A stretch of 64,000 nt of DNA, taken from NCBI GenBank assembly GCA_943736015.1, contig OX031060.1, forward strand, positions 27,357,231-27,421,230. Reading direction: 5' to 3'. Below are positions 41,801-53,100 of the stretch, piece by piece (position 1 is the first letter of the stretch; each line of letters starts with the position of its first letter). This DNA comes from Tridacna crocea (Eukaryota > Mollusca > Bivalvia > Cardiida > Cardiidae). Below the pieces are notes generated by a model. It was not told where the DNA came from. It made no database searches and saw nothing but the letters and a program-made list of their open reading frames with translations. Position numbers and translations under genes: made by a program.

Positions 41801-42058
41801 TGATACATTAATTACATTGTTTGGAAAGCAAAGATACAATTTCAACACTCAAAAAGAGTGTAACAAATTTAATGTGGTGATTAACCCATTACCACACAAT
41901 CCCTAGTTTCGACTACCCTGAGAAAGAATTTGATACAATAATTACATTGTTTGGATAGCAAAGATACAATTTCAAAACTCAAAAAGAGTGTAACAAATTT
42001 AATGTGGTGATTAACCCATTACCACACAATCCCTAGTTTCGACTACCCTGAGAAAGAA
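41801..42058. repeat. Tandem duplication, 130 bp period
   Basis: attacattgtttgg...ccctgagaaagaa occurs twice (attacattgt at 41811 and 41941). The duplicated unit ends in the left arm of a MITE; only the second copy goes on into a complete element. Confidence 0.85.
41881..41929 (+). mobile_element. MITE A, left arm in duplicated unit
   Basis: ttaacccattaccacacaat to ctgagaaagaa; a by-product of the 130 bp tandem duplication. Confidence 0.8.
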
Positions 42059-42230
42059 GCCTTTAGAACACATTGTGGGAAAGGGAAAAAAATGCATTTT
42101 CTCCTTTTCCCACAATTTTTTCTAACCTTCACAAAACAAATTTCAAATTTTCTGTCACTTTTATTTTGTCCTCTGCAAATGCTTTCAATTTGGACAAGCC
42201 TAAAATTGGGCTGGTCTGGTAATGAGTTAA
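42011..42230 (+). mobile_element. MITE A, complete
   Basis: ttaacccattaccacacaat to tctggtaatgagttaa; palindrome centre deleted to aaaaaatgcattttctcc. Confidence 0.87.
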
Positions 42231-42353
42231 ACTAATTATTCACAATGGCCTTTAACCTGTTGTAGATTGCATAGTTATTAATTACTTTGCAAATATTTTT
42301 TATAATTTGAGAGTCAGTTTGGTTGAGATGAAAAACCTTCGGACTGTTTTTTC

Positions 42354-42645
42354 AGCTAACCTGAGCACAACATGCTCAAGGGAAGCTTTTAGGATCACCT
42401 GGTGTCTGTCATCCGTCATGCGTCATCAACAATTCTTTAAACATCAACTCCTCCAAAACCGCTGGGCCAATATGGACCAAACTTGGCTGGAATGTTCCTT
42501 GGGAGGTCCTCTTTGAAAATTGTTCACAGAATTTGATTACGTCAAAAGTTTTGGTTGCCATGGCAACCAAACAGTTTTCTAAGAAATTCTTTAAAAATCT
42601 TCTTCTCTGAAACAGCTGGCCAGATTTTAAAATAATTTCACAGAG
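42354..42645 (+). repeat. GCTCACCTGAGCAC-type repeat, diverged copy
   Basis: agctaacctgagcacaacat / gctcaagggaagct, then gtcatccgtcatgcgtcatc and the gggccaatatggaccaaact stretch. Confidence 0.65.
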
Positions 42646-42657
42646 ATGTTCCTTAAC

Positions 42658-43258
42658 GTAGTGGACCCGTAATAGAAAACAGCTATTTCCACTATAATAT
42701 TACCCTAGAAAATTTGCTAAGATTAAAAATGAGCACTATTGTACTACTTTCACCGAGCCACTTTTTCTTTTTTGTCCTTCCTAGAATTATCATTTATAAA
42801 TCTATAACTACTATAATTTCATTACAAATGGATATGATAATTACCTTCCTTTTCTGGAAACTAACAAAATTATCAACAAATAATTTCAAGACGGACCCCG
42901 AAGGAATTTCTGAAACATACACTTCCTGGCCCTTCCTGTGACGTCACTGAATGGTCTCCTCGATGGAGAGAAATTTTCAAAAAAATTGTAAAACATGACG
43001 GATATCTCTGGTTAAAAGGTGTCTACTGAGGAATCGCTGAATGTCGCAGGTACTTTTTTCTGTTGTCTGTCGCTAGGCTAATGGAAATTATGATCAATGT
43101 TCGTTTCGTGGGTGATTTCGGTTGGGAAAGGCTGTCTTGTGCTAGCGCCGGCAATCGAGATGTTGCATTCCTTGTGTTTATATTATATAGGGGAGATTTT
43201 TTTTTTTTCATATTTGATAATTTATTTTGGTTATAGAATGTCAAATTCCTGTGTATGA
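42658..43258 (+). repeat. Repeat R2, longest copy
   Basis: The left part gtggacccgtaatagaaaac...ggaatttctg matches 55973-56225; the right part (gtgacgtcac...ttatagaatgtcaaattcct) matches 35198-35530 inverted. May be two elements side by side. Confidence 0.7.
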
Positions 43259-43450
43259 AAGTTGTTGCTTTAAGATGTTCACTTTCCCGATTTAAATGTT
43301 GAAGGACCATTAATCACAGATTTAGGGTAAGCAGTGGGATAATGATGTCCATGGTTCTGAGGTAGAGTGTCTTGTAAGAGCAGAGTTTAAATTTTGTCCA
43401 TGTAGCCTGGTACAGGTACTTTGTGTTGTTGTGCGGCTATATCGACATGT

Positions 43451-43528
43451 CGTTCGGTCGCTCAGTTGGTTAGAGTGCAAGAACGGTATTCCTGAGGCCC
43501 TGGGTTCAAATCCTGGTCGAGCTGGGAT
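43451..43528 (+). repeat. tRNA-derived SINE head
   Basis: cggtcgctcagttggttaga is an A-box region and gggttcaaatcctggtcgag a B-box with T-arm. The acceptor stem is not closed. The tail continues to the hAT-like insertion at 43626. Confidence 0.65.
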
Positions 43529-43625
43529 ATATTTTGACCACCTGTTGCATTTAGCACGCACCATACATAACCCACGATATGGATGGCTACTGCTTTGTAG
43601 GGGTGTAACGATACATCGGACCATC

Positions 43626-44349
43626 CAGGGTTTTCCCTCGGCTTTGAAAATTTGGGGTCATTGTGACCCCCTTCCTCATTAGTTGAGGGTCATTTCATTA
43701 ATTTTGGGGGTCAAAAATGTGGATTTCCTCGTCATCAACTTCAAGCACGATTTATAATGCATTTTACCTTTAAACGCCAACTTCCAAGATTGAAAAGTCG
43801 GTCGATCATTTCTGATGGAAAGGCCGATGTCACTTTTTGACAGACCAAACATTTTTGTCTGAATCGCTGCTTGACGTGGCTTGAACAGCAGTTGTAGGAA
43901 GCAGACGATAGAAGAATGCTACAGTTTTCTTCATCATGACATTATTTTTCCGTTAACAGCACAGACCGGTAATGTGTACTTTTATATACCAGAAGTCGTG
44001 TAAAATATGCTATGAAATTCAGAGAACACTACCACGACTGACTGGGCCCATATTTACGACACAAGTCCAATATTCATTTAGGCAATAATGCGTAAACGAG
44101 TCTTATTCTATAAATAAATTACCGGAAAACCACTTTTATCTAAAATAAACCCTGTGGTTAAAAAAAGAACGGAGTTCGTCTGACATTGAAGCAAGAACAG
44201 ACTTGCAATTATGACGCTTCATTCAACTTCGTACATTATTTAGATTTTGGAAAGTTGCGTCACTGATGATGCACTATCATTTATTTTGGGGGTCATTTGA
44301 ATTAAAATTGCGTCAATGACGCAGGATTTGTGCGTCATGGAAAACCCTG
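43626..44349. mobile_element. hAT-like non-autonomous element, 724 bp
   Basis: Termini CAGGGTTTTCC and GGAAAACCCTG, flanked by GACCATC on both sides (43619-43625 and 44350-44356). CAGGG ends with ~8 bp duplications fit hAT. The interior has 'gggggtcatt' motifs inverted near the ends and no open transposase. Confidence 0.8.
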
Positions 44350-45196
44350 GACCATCGATGCATCCCGATGGCGAGCGTGTCGATGTTACTGTATCGATTG
44401 TTAAGTTTAAGATTGATAACTATCGCCGATATTTGCCTCAACTATCGATAGTTTCAGTGTCAAGAAAAGGAGACAAAATAAATGAATTCTAATAACAAAG
44501 AAGATCCAACACGAATGTCGACTGTTTTCCGATCTAATTCTTCTGTCAATCCTCATTCTGTCGGATGTTTCGTCTGGATTGGTTTAGTACTTGTATTGGT
44601 TTCATACATAAGTGGAAAACAACTTATACCATTCAAATGCAATTGTTACGTCATTCCTAGATATTAATTTGCGAAGTTTTATTCATAGAAACCTTTCGTT
44701 TGCCGTTAGTAATACACACCTTTTGTATACATTTATTTTCTTGTCAAAAAACGTTGTCCGTGTATGTGGTGAATTATTGGTGGGCGAAACAGGTTCTGTC
44801 TTAGATTTGACTCTTGACATTTTTTGCAGATGAACAGAAACACTAATTATATTGTCTCACGCAATGAATATTAAATACCGAGTTTTAATAACCAGCACCA
44901 TTTAACTGTTAAAGTTATAGAAATTAATAAAGCGAAAACACCGTGTTTTTTTTTTATAGCTGGTTTTAAGTACTGTATTTGCATTATTGCTGATAAGGTT
45001 CGTTTCACTTATTAGCAAGGTCACTTGTATTGAATTGGATCCACCCAAAGCATATTGAAACATTTGTATGCAATGAAAATGTCCATGGTTGTATCATAGG
45101 CTGACTAGAAAACGGTCTTTATTTGGAACGGATACTAACATGTTATGTCATGTATCAGTATTTGATTTCCCCAAAACCTTTAATTTGCTTCTTCAG

Positions 45197-45221
45197 GAAT
45201 AGAATGGACGCTTTGTCTGCG
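45197..45221 (+). CDS. Doubtful 5' exon of the zinc-finger/RG gene
   Basis: A 25 bp segment between cttcag and gtaagt holds ATGGACGCTTTGTCTGCG (MDALSA). Its end is phase 0, while exon 46972 needs one leading base, so it cannot join directly to the favoured acceptor. A missing exon, or use of the AG at 46993-46994, would be required. It could equally be chance. Confidence 0.25.
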
Positions 45222-45393
45222 GTAAGTTAGGGGACTACATTAATTACCTTGCTACTGGAAAGAGTTACATGAAAGATCAAAAAACTTTAGTGTCTACTTC
45301 TGATTTAAATATCTGTACAGGAAAAGTTTTGGCTTGTAATTCATATTGAACCCAAGTGAAATTTAATGCTTGTGGATTTGAAATGAAGTAGTT

Positions 45394-45622
45394 TTAACCC
45401 ATTACTACACAATCCCTATTTTTGACGGCCCTGAGAAAGAAGCCTTTAGAAAATACTGTGGGAAAAGGAGAAAATGCTGGTAACCAGCATTTTCTCCTTT
45501 TCCCACGGTGCTTTCTACCCTTCCCAGAACAAATTTCAATTTTTCAGTCGCTTTTATTTTGTTGTCTGCAAATGCTTTCAATTTGGACCAGTCTAAAATA
45601 TTGTCATTTGGTAATGGGTTAA
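45394..45622 (+). mobile_element. MITE A, complete
   Basis: ttaacccattactacacaat to tttggtaatgggttaa; near-consensus interior. Confidence 0.92.
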
Positions 45623-45764
45623 TCAACCAAACTGGACTGAGTCAAAGCAGTGTTAATCTTATCAGCACTAATTTATTACGGATGCATGGTCAGTTCATGT
45701 TGCAAAAGTTCAACATCTATGGGGTTCTCACTAGGTCCAGAATCCAAAGAGTCATTGACTCTTG

Positions 45765-45838
45765 AGCCCAAATTTCCAAGAGTCAAAATGGAATTTCCAA
45801 GAGTCAAATAGTGATGTCCAAGGGTCAAAATTATCATG
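45765..45838. repeat. Minisatellite, ~22 bp unit
   Basis: Units of aatttccaagagtcaaaatg repeated about three and a half times with drift. Confidence 0.75.
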
Positions 45839-46224
45839 GAGAAATAAGAGTGAAATAATGAAAACTTTCCATTTATATTCTTTGTAGATGGGTAGGAATT
45901 AGATAAGAAAATACCCGTATGCAGAAACTCGGAATGAAATGGAGAGAATAATTTTCAATTACAGCACTAGTGTGCAATTCATCTTGATAAATAAACGGAC
46001 ACAAATAGTCAAATAACGTTTTTGAACCGTTTACCAAAATTTTTTGACTACATCATAATTATTGTAGACATTTGCAGACGACAAGACCATTCAAATGTGG
46101 CTGGAACCACTTGACTTGTCTTTCTTGGCCTAGAACATTGTGGGAAAAGGGAGAATGTAAAGGTCGATAAAGGTGTTAGTTCTTAAAGGTGGCCCTTCAG
46201 ATTTTGGGACGAAAATTTTACAAA

Positions 46225-46745
46225 AATACAAAAAAAACATCCTTATACTCCCAAAGCCTTATAATTTTCATTCATTAAACCCCAGTAATCGAAAACCATC
46301 CGACAACTAGATAAATTAGAGATTTACTACAGCCCAGGTAGACACTGAAGAGAAACACTGTCTATTTTTATATGAACAACTCGCTCATTTACTTACCAGA
46401 AATATACAGACGAAGCTTCAAACACAGTGTCTGAAGTTCTAGATATTATGAAAAATAATTTCATGTTTGTTTTGGAATTTAATAGTCATTGGTAACGTGC
46501 AGTCACTTAACATTCCCACAATGCTTTTTTGATTTTGGCAGGAAATCCAAAAATAGCTTAAGAGGCTACGTAGCCTTTTAGGGGAATACCACCCAAAAAA
46601 AGATTTTTTTTTTTTGTAATTTTATGATTCTTAATTATGATTTGCATTGTTTTTTCATATAAATTTCATTGACATATATAATAATATATATTCTTTAATT
46701 TAGTGTGATGTGAAAATTTTAAATCCCCACCTGTAAGATTTAAGT
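46225..46745. repeat. Repeat R1, uninterrupted copy (empty MITE site)
   Basis: Same repeat as 33140-33905 without the MITE; the empty TTAA target is 46558-46561, inside aaatagcttaagaggctacg. Contains the perfect palindrome GGCTACGTAGCC. Confidence 0.88.
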
Positions 46746-46971
46746 CTTTTTTTCTTGTCTAATTACTTTTTCACAATTCTTTCAGAGCTAAATAATTTAA
46801 GACAAGAAGGCCTTACCTCCATCTTAGTTTTGTAGGAATTGGAAGCATCATGAGAAAGGAGAAAATGCTAGTTAAAGAATTTTTATCTTTTTCCACATAT
46901 TTAAGAGCCTAATTCTGTCAGGATCATAGAAAAGCAGGTGACATGGAGATTTTTACCATTCTTTCTTTCAG

Positions 46972-47131
46972 GTCTTGATGAAAGTGAAAAGAGTATAAAC
47001 CATGGTTGGGACTCCTCTGGTAGATTTGGAATGGATAGCAGTTTAACAAGTCAGGATAGATCTCAAAATATCTATCACCATCTTATAAATCAGAATAATA
47101 CAGGTTTAGTTCCAGACATAGTCCATGGAGA
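46972..47131 (+). CDS. Zinc-finger/RG gene exon 1 of the supported set
   Basis: Encodes GLDESEKSINHGWDSSGRFG to LVPDIVHGE. Strong acceptor (ttctttctttcag) and donor gtaagt; ends in phase 2 and joins the next exon as GA+G. Polar, no domain. The true start codon is not certain. Confidence 0.75.
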
Positions 47132-50100
47132 GTAAGTTTAACTGTTTTGTAGTTAACTCTTTACCAAACGACAAAATTTTAGGTTTGTTCAAATTGAAAA
47201 CATTAGCAGATGACAAAATAAATATGGTTCGAAAATTGAAATTTGTTTCGGGAAGGGTAGAAAACATTGTGGGAAAAGGAGAAAATGCTGGTTACCAGTG
47301 TTTTCTCCTTTTCACACAATGTTTTCACACGGCTTTTTTCTAAGGGTCGTTAAAAGTCGGGATTGTGTGGTAATGGGTTAATAGGGTTGCTGTGTAGCTG
47401 AGAGGTGGAGTGTAGGGTTTTGTAGTTAGGAAATCTTCTCAAACCAGTGTAAGTTGGTGTTTTTGTAGGAGTCTTCTAAAGCAAGAAACTTTTAATCCTT
47501 AGTCTAGCACTGGCAAAAGCAAGGACAGAAATGATACTGTCTTCTGCTAGAGGGTCGGTGATGCGTTGTAGTAAATAGGCTGAATCTTTGAAGAATATGA
47601 CATGCGCAGACAATGCAAAAATGAATATGTGTGTGAGTTGTTCTGATGTTACTATTAATATCATGAAAGCAGCATCAAACACCATGCCAATGCATTTTAA
47701 CTTTTTAACCAAAATATAAAATTTTAGACTTGTTTGAATTGAAAGCATTTTGCAGATGACAAAATAAATGTGACTCAAAAAATGAAACTTGACCTCAGAA
47801 GAGTAGAAAACATTGCGGGAAAAAGAGAAAATGCTGGATACATGTAGATTGTGCAACTATGTATAGTTAACAGTAGTTTTCTGAAACCAGAAAAATCCCT
47901 CTCCTAGCTGTCTTTAGTTTAAAATGCTTGCATATCCTTTAACTCATTACCAAACAGCAAAATTTTAGACTTGTCCCAATTGAAATCATTTGCAGACGAC
48001 AGAATAAAAGTGACTGAAAAATTGAAATTTGTTTTGTGAAGGTAGAAAACAGTGTGGGAAAAGGAGAAAATGCTGGTTACCAGCATTTTCTCCTTTTCCC
48101 ACAATGTTTTCTAAAGGCTTCTTTCTCAGGGGCGTCAAAAGTAGGGACTGTGTGGTAATGGGTTAAGTATGACAGACACTGGGAAATACATTGGCCATGT
48201 CTTGTAAAATTGGCAGTGGCCCCCCAAATGAACATTTGGATGCAGGACCGACTGATTGTTAAGTTAAAAGAGTAGACTTAATATTAGCTAGTGTTTATTA
48301 TTAATTGGAAATTTAACAATAAGGACACCCTAAGGTAGCGAACATAGTGAGCGACCGGAATATCTTCATTGTTAAATTTTCAATTAATAAACACTAACTG
48401 ACTTGATGTTTAACCCATTACCACGCAATCCCTACTTTTGACGCCCCTGGAAAAGAAGCCTTTTGAAAACATTTTAGGAAAAGGAGAAAATGCTGGTAAC
48501 CAGCATTTTCTCCTTTTCCCACAATGTTTTCTCCCAAATCAATTAACATTTGCACCATTTGAGTCACACTGAAATTGTCGTCTGCAAATGCTTTCAGTTT
48601 AGACAGCAAAAGTTTTGTCGTCTGATAAAGGGTTAACCTTTGACCTGTAGTACGACGGCCAGTGAAATCCTTTTGTGGTGACGTTAATGTCAAAACAGAA
48701 TGAGTGACTTCAGTAAGACAGCCAATAAAATCCTTTATACGTGGCGCCGTCATTTAACCTTGTGACGAAACAAATCTTCAATTTAAGTCATGAAATATTA
48801 TTTTCCCGCTTGATGCAAGGTGCCATGTGTCCCTTTTGCTGTACAAATTAAAAAGTAGGCCTTGGCGATGATAGAAGCTGATTTGAATTTAGGCTTGTCG
48901 GATTTCGACTTTTTGGATGAAGAATTTGATCAATCCTTCCCTGACTCAATTAATTGGAATTAATATCTAGGATACAGTCATATTACTATAATAGTGCAGG
49001 GAGTTTTTATATTATTTTCTTTGCAGTTCATAATATCATGCCATGTCAATTAACCCTGGATCCCCAAAACCAATATTGACACTTATAAACCATGCTAATT
49101 TAGACGAGGCAGCACAATGAGTTTATTCACTTGAATTCTGCAGTGTTTGTTGCTTAGATATACACCAATGATACTTAAACCCCTCTGATTTTAGTGAAAT
49201 GGTCCAGTGATCAAAACAAAACTGTCAAAAGTTTCAAAAGGGTGGAATAGGTATATGTAGACAGCACATGTCGGCCTGACAGGACAGTAGAACGGAGTTT
49301 CCACAATTCACCGGCGCATGTGCTCTTGGCCTTAAACACTTAACGATTAAGTGGCAAACTCATAAGAATTTATTGTTCAGGGAGCCAGGTTTAGTAAATA
49401 AGACAGACATTTTTTCAAAATATGGGGCCATTAAATTTTGATAGGTCGGCAAATAAGATTAAACACTAAATGCAGTAATGTACATGCCTTGGTAAGTTGT
49501 ATACATCAAATCAGTTGAAACACACCTGTTTAACCCATTACCACACGAGAAAAAGTTAGACTGGTCCAAACTGAAAGCATTTGCAGACGACAAAATAAAG
49601 GTGACGGAAAAATTGAAATTTGTTCTGGGAAGGGTAGAAAACACTGTGGGAAAAGGAGAAAATGCTGGTTACCAGCATTTTCTCCTTTTCCCACAGTGTT
49701 TTCAAAAGGCTTCTTTCTCAGGGGCGTCAAAAGTAGGGATTGTGTGGTAATGGGTTAAGGCAAACAGATGTAGAGAGAGAAACACTCCTACTCAACTTCT
49801 TTCATTTGTTTCAGGGAAGTTGTTCTTCCAAATGGCCCAGGTCAGACCTATCAAGATGATTTCAATCAGGGGCATCAGGCTCAAACCCCACAAAGATTGC
49901 ATGTCAATCCAGCAGTGACGTCCATTTCCATGAATCAAACACAGCAACAGGTTGGCAGTCACATACAGGGAAATAAAGGTCATGCACAGGGGCAGCACAA
50001 TGTGCCAACTCAACAGTTTCAACAAAGGCAAAATGAAACCCCACAAATGCAACATTCCTGTAAAACTCCTCAGCATGTGACTTCAGGACAAGGTAGAAAT

Positions 50101-53100
50101 ATTCTATATACTGTCATTCAACAAGGTGAAAAAGCTGTAGAAAATCAGTTTAATTCATTAGTGCCCAGTCATCCAAACTCAGAGAATGTTAAATTTCAAC
50201 AAGTACAGCATAATTTCCAAGGTGAACACTCAAACAATCAGCTTGATGGCACATTGAAGGGCAGTGAGGAAGAAATTCTAGACCAAAAGATAAAATTACA
50301 AGAGCAAAAGATTGCTGAGAACCAGAAGATGATTGCCATGTACACACAGCTTGGGTTTCAAACAATGGGAAACACGGATCACTCACCTCAGGTTCATACT
50401 AGTATATCTACTGCACCATCTCCAGGAAACAGTAATCTTGGTGTTAAAAATGTGAACATTTTGAACAATTCTCAGTCACACCAAAAGTTAATGGACAATA
50501 AAATGACTGAGAGTAATTTTACAACTAACCAAGCCAAGACTATCATTCATATGAATCCTGTGGGTACTTTAAATAAAACAACACTTATGACACTACCTGG
50601 ACAAAGGTCTAGTGCCATGCTAAGCCAAGATATCAGTCCACAAGTTATGTCTATACCACAAAGTAAGCTAGTAGATGGAAGTCCCAAGATCCTCAACAGT
50701 CCTGTTCAAGTGTCGTCAGTGTCATCCAACCAACTTCCAGGCACATCATGTTCCTCTCTTGTTATGAGTAAGATCAACAAACACAACGTGGTTCTGGAGG
50801 GAGGTGGGCAGTTTGAGGAAGGTCAAGCCTATGTTATACGAGATAAACACGGACGTTCTCAGACCATGATATGGAGAAATGGGGACTTTGTCCCATTACA
50901 AAACAGTAATAAAATTAGTAAGTATTGCACCAGAATGACATTCATTTATTACTTCTGAATCAGAAGTGGTTAAATATAAAGCTAATCCTGGTACATGAGT
51001 TGGAAAAACTTTCAAGCCGATAGTAAAAACCCAAATAATGTGATTTAAAACTTATTTTTGGAGAAAAATGTCTCCTTACTGGACAGTGAAGATCCAAGAT
51101 CTGACTGCAAGTTCTGTGCAGTCTAATCTTATCTGTGCTGTCCATTAAAGGTTGGTGAACTGTGCTTAACCCTTTACTCTGTAAGGTATTTCTATAGTAT
51201 CTCTAATTGACCCTAAATAGCAGCAAGGATGGAGCTGTTTCTTATGTGTATATGACATCTTTTGATAGCATAGAAAACATTGTGGCAAAAGGTGAAATTG
51301 CTCGTCTTGAGCAATTTCACCTATAGCCATAATGTTTTCCAGAAATGAGCATCTGTTGAGTAAAGGGTTAACAGCTGTTTTCTGTTTTTGTGTCATCACT
51401 TTGGATCACATTGTCCCAAACTGATTGAGTGTAATGCCTTTTTATCTTTTGTGTGACCTCAACATTTATCTAAGTCTTAAGAGTATATTGCCACCTAATT
51501 GAAATGAATATCTTTGTCTCTTTCTGACGAAAGTGTCAGTCAAAAGATTCATCTTGGAACAAAAAGCATTCAAAATTTAAGGAAACAGGAATCTACCAGT
51601 TTGAATATTACACTTTCGCATCCCATACAGATAGAATTTGCCCTCCAAAGGGTAGAAAACATTAGAGGAAGAGAAGAAAGTGCTATGTACCAGCATTCTT
51701 TGGGTCACACAAGGATGAAGTGCTCAGTCCCATACTTGAGAATTGTACAGAATGCTTGTCTTGATGATATCTATGAAGGTTTGAAATTGGATCACCATGG
51801 GTCAAAATCATGTTAGAATTCAAAACTCTCTCATTAAAATGGAAGCATGTGATAAACAACCCAAATGACATTTGCAACTGTAAATGATGTTACATCAGTA
51901 TTAAATAATTATTTTTACAGGCAATTTGAAGAAAATTGATGAAATAAATTTAGACTAAAACTAGGAATGGCAAGGAGTATCGAATTTAATACTCAAGTAC
52001 TCGGTCATTCTTCCGATCGAGTACTCGGTCATTTGGACAATTTTGTACCATCACTTTGCATATTCCACATGTCATGTATAAATAGAGCTGCAAGGGAGAT
52101 AAATTTGGAAAGAAAATGGCCAGTATATTTCAGTGTGCTGGTTCAATTTGTTCAACAGTTTTCAGTTACTTTTACCCACCTTTAATCCACAGAGAAAAAT
52201 TTTTCCGTGATAAAAATTATCACCGCTATTTTTGAGCACAATAAGTAGCATTAATGTTATCATATGCAAGAATAGTGCCGGTTATAGAATGGTGTGATTT
52301 TTAGATCAGCAAAAATTAACATTATATTTTTACAAATTTTTATCATGACAAAATGTATTTTTTAACCAATTACATTTTAAACATTAGCAACATTTCAGCA
52401 AATCCTTTTTTTAAACACAGCTATTGTTTAAAAATTCTTTCGGAAACCGGGATCTATATTAGAACAAATAGGTATAAACTGCACGTAGGCGGTTACAGGG
52501 TACTTGCAACATGTTATTTCACAGTCCTAGATACAGTTGTACACTTCCAAATATTAAAGACTACACAACATAATTATTTTCCTTGCAGATAAGACCATGT
52601 TAGCCAGCATTTGATTAATGTACCCAAACTTTTATAATTAGCAGATAAATAACGCAAGCAGCATAACGATATAAGTGACTTAATTGTTGTTTATTACAAG
52701 CACATGCCAAATTGTAAATTGTCTGGCTAACTTTCGGTAACTTTCGCACCTTTGCAACAATGTTTTGATTACATTTAATCGCCTGCAGTGTTTGTTTTGC
52801 AAAGAAATTTTCTAAAGAACATTTCTTTATTACACTCAGAGGTTACATTAAGTACACCTAGAGGATTTGAAAACTTTATTGCGAGTGAAAAAAGAAGTAA
52901 ACAACTATTAAAAAAAAAAAAGAAATTTTCCTCTGAAAGCAAAATGGTACATTTCTAAAACTTCTATCGAGTATGCGAGTATCAATTTTAGTTACCAATA
53001 CTAGGACTATCGAGTACTCTGTGAACCAGTTACTTGTTGCCATCCTTGACTAAATTAAAAAACATTGTGTGAAATTTTTTGTTTGGGCACTAATCGTGTA

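Noticed and set aside
44482..44833. Two overlapping open frames with a hydrophobic stretch
   Set aside because: Short, no homologue recognised, no promoter or splice context, next to the hAT-like insertion.
3861..49730. CRISPR-like array suggested by regularly recurring palindromes
   Set aside because: Spacing is irregular, both orientations occur, units are 220 bp transposons with TTAA duplications, and the DNA is eukaryotic.
51514..51816. 100-codon open frame with Ser/Lys-rich start
   Set aside because: Its middle contains the MITE-like string gggtagaaaacatt...ccagcatt; it is a decayed MITE, has no fitting splice phases and is not a needed exon.
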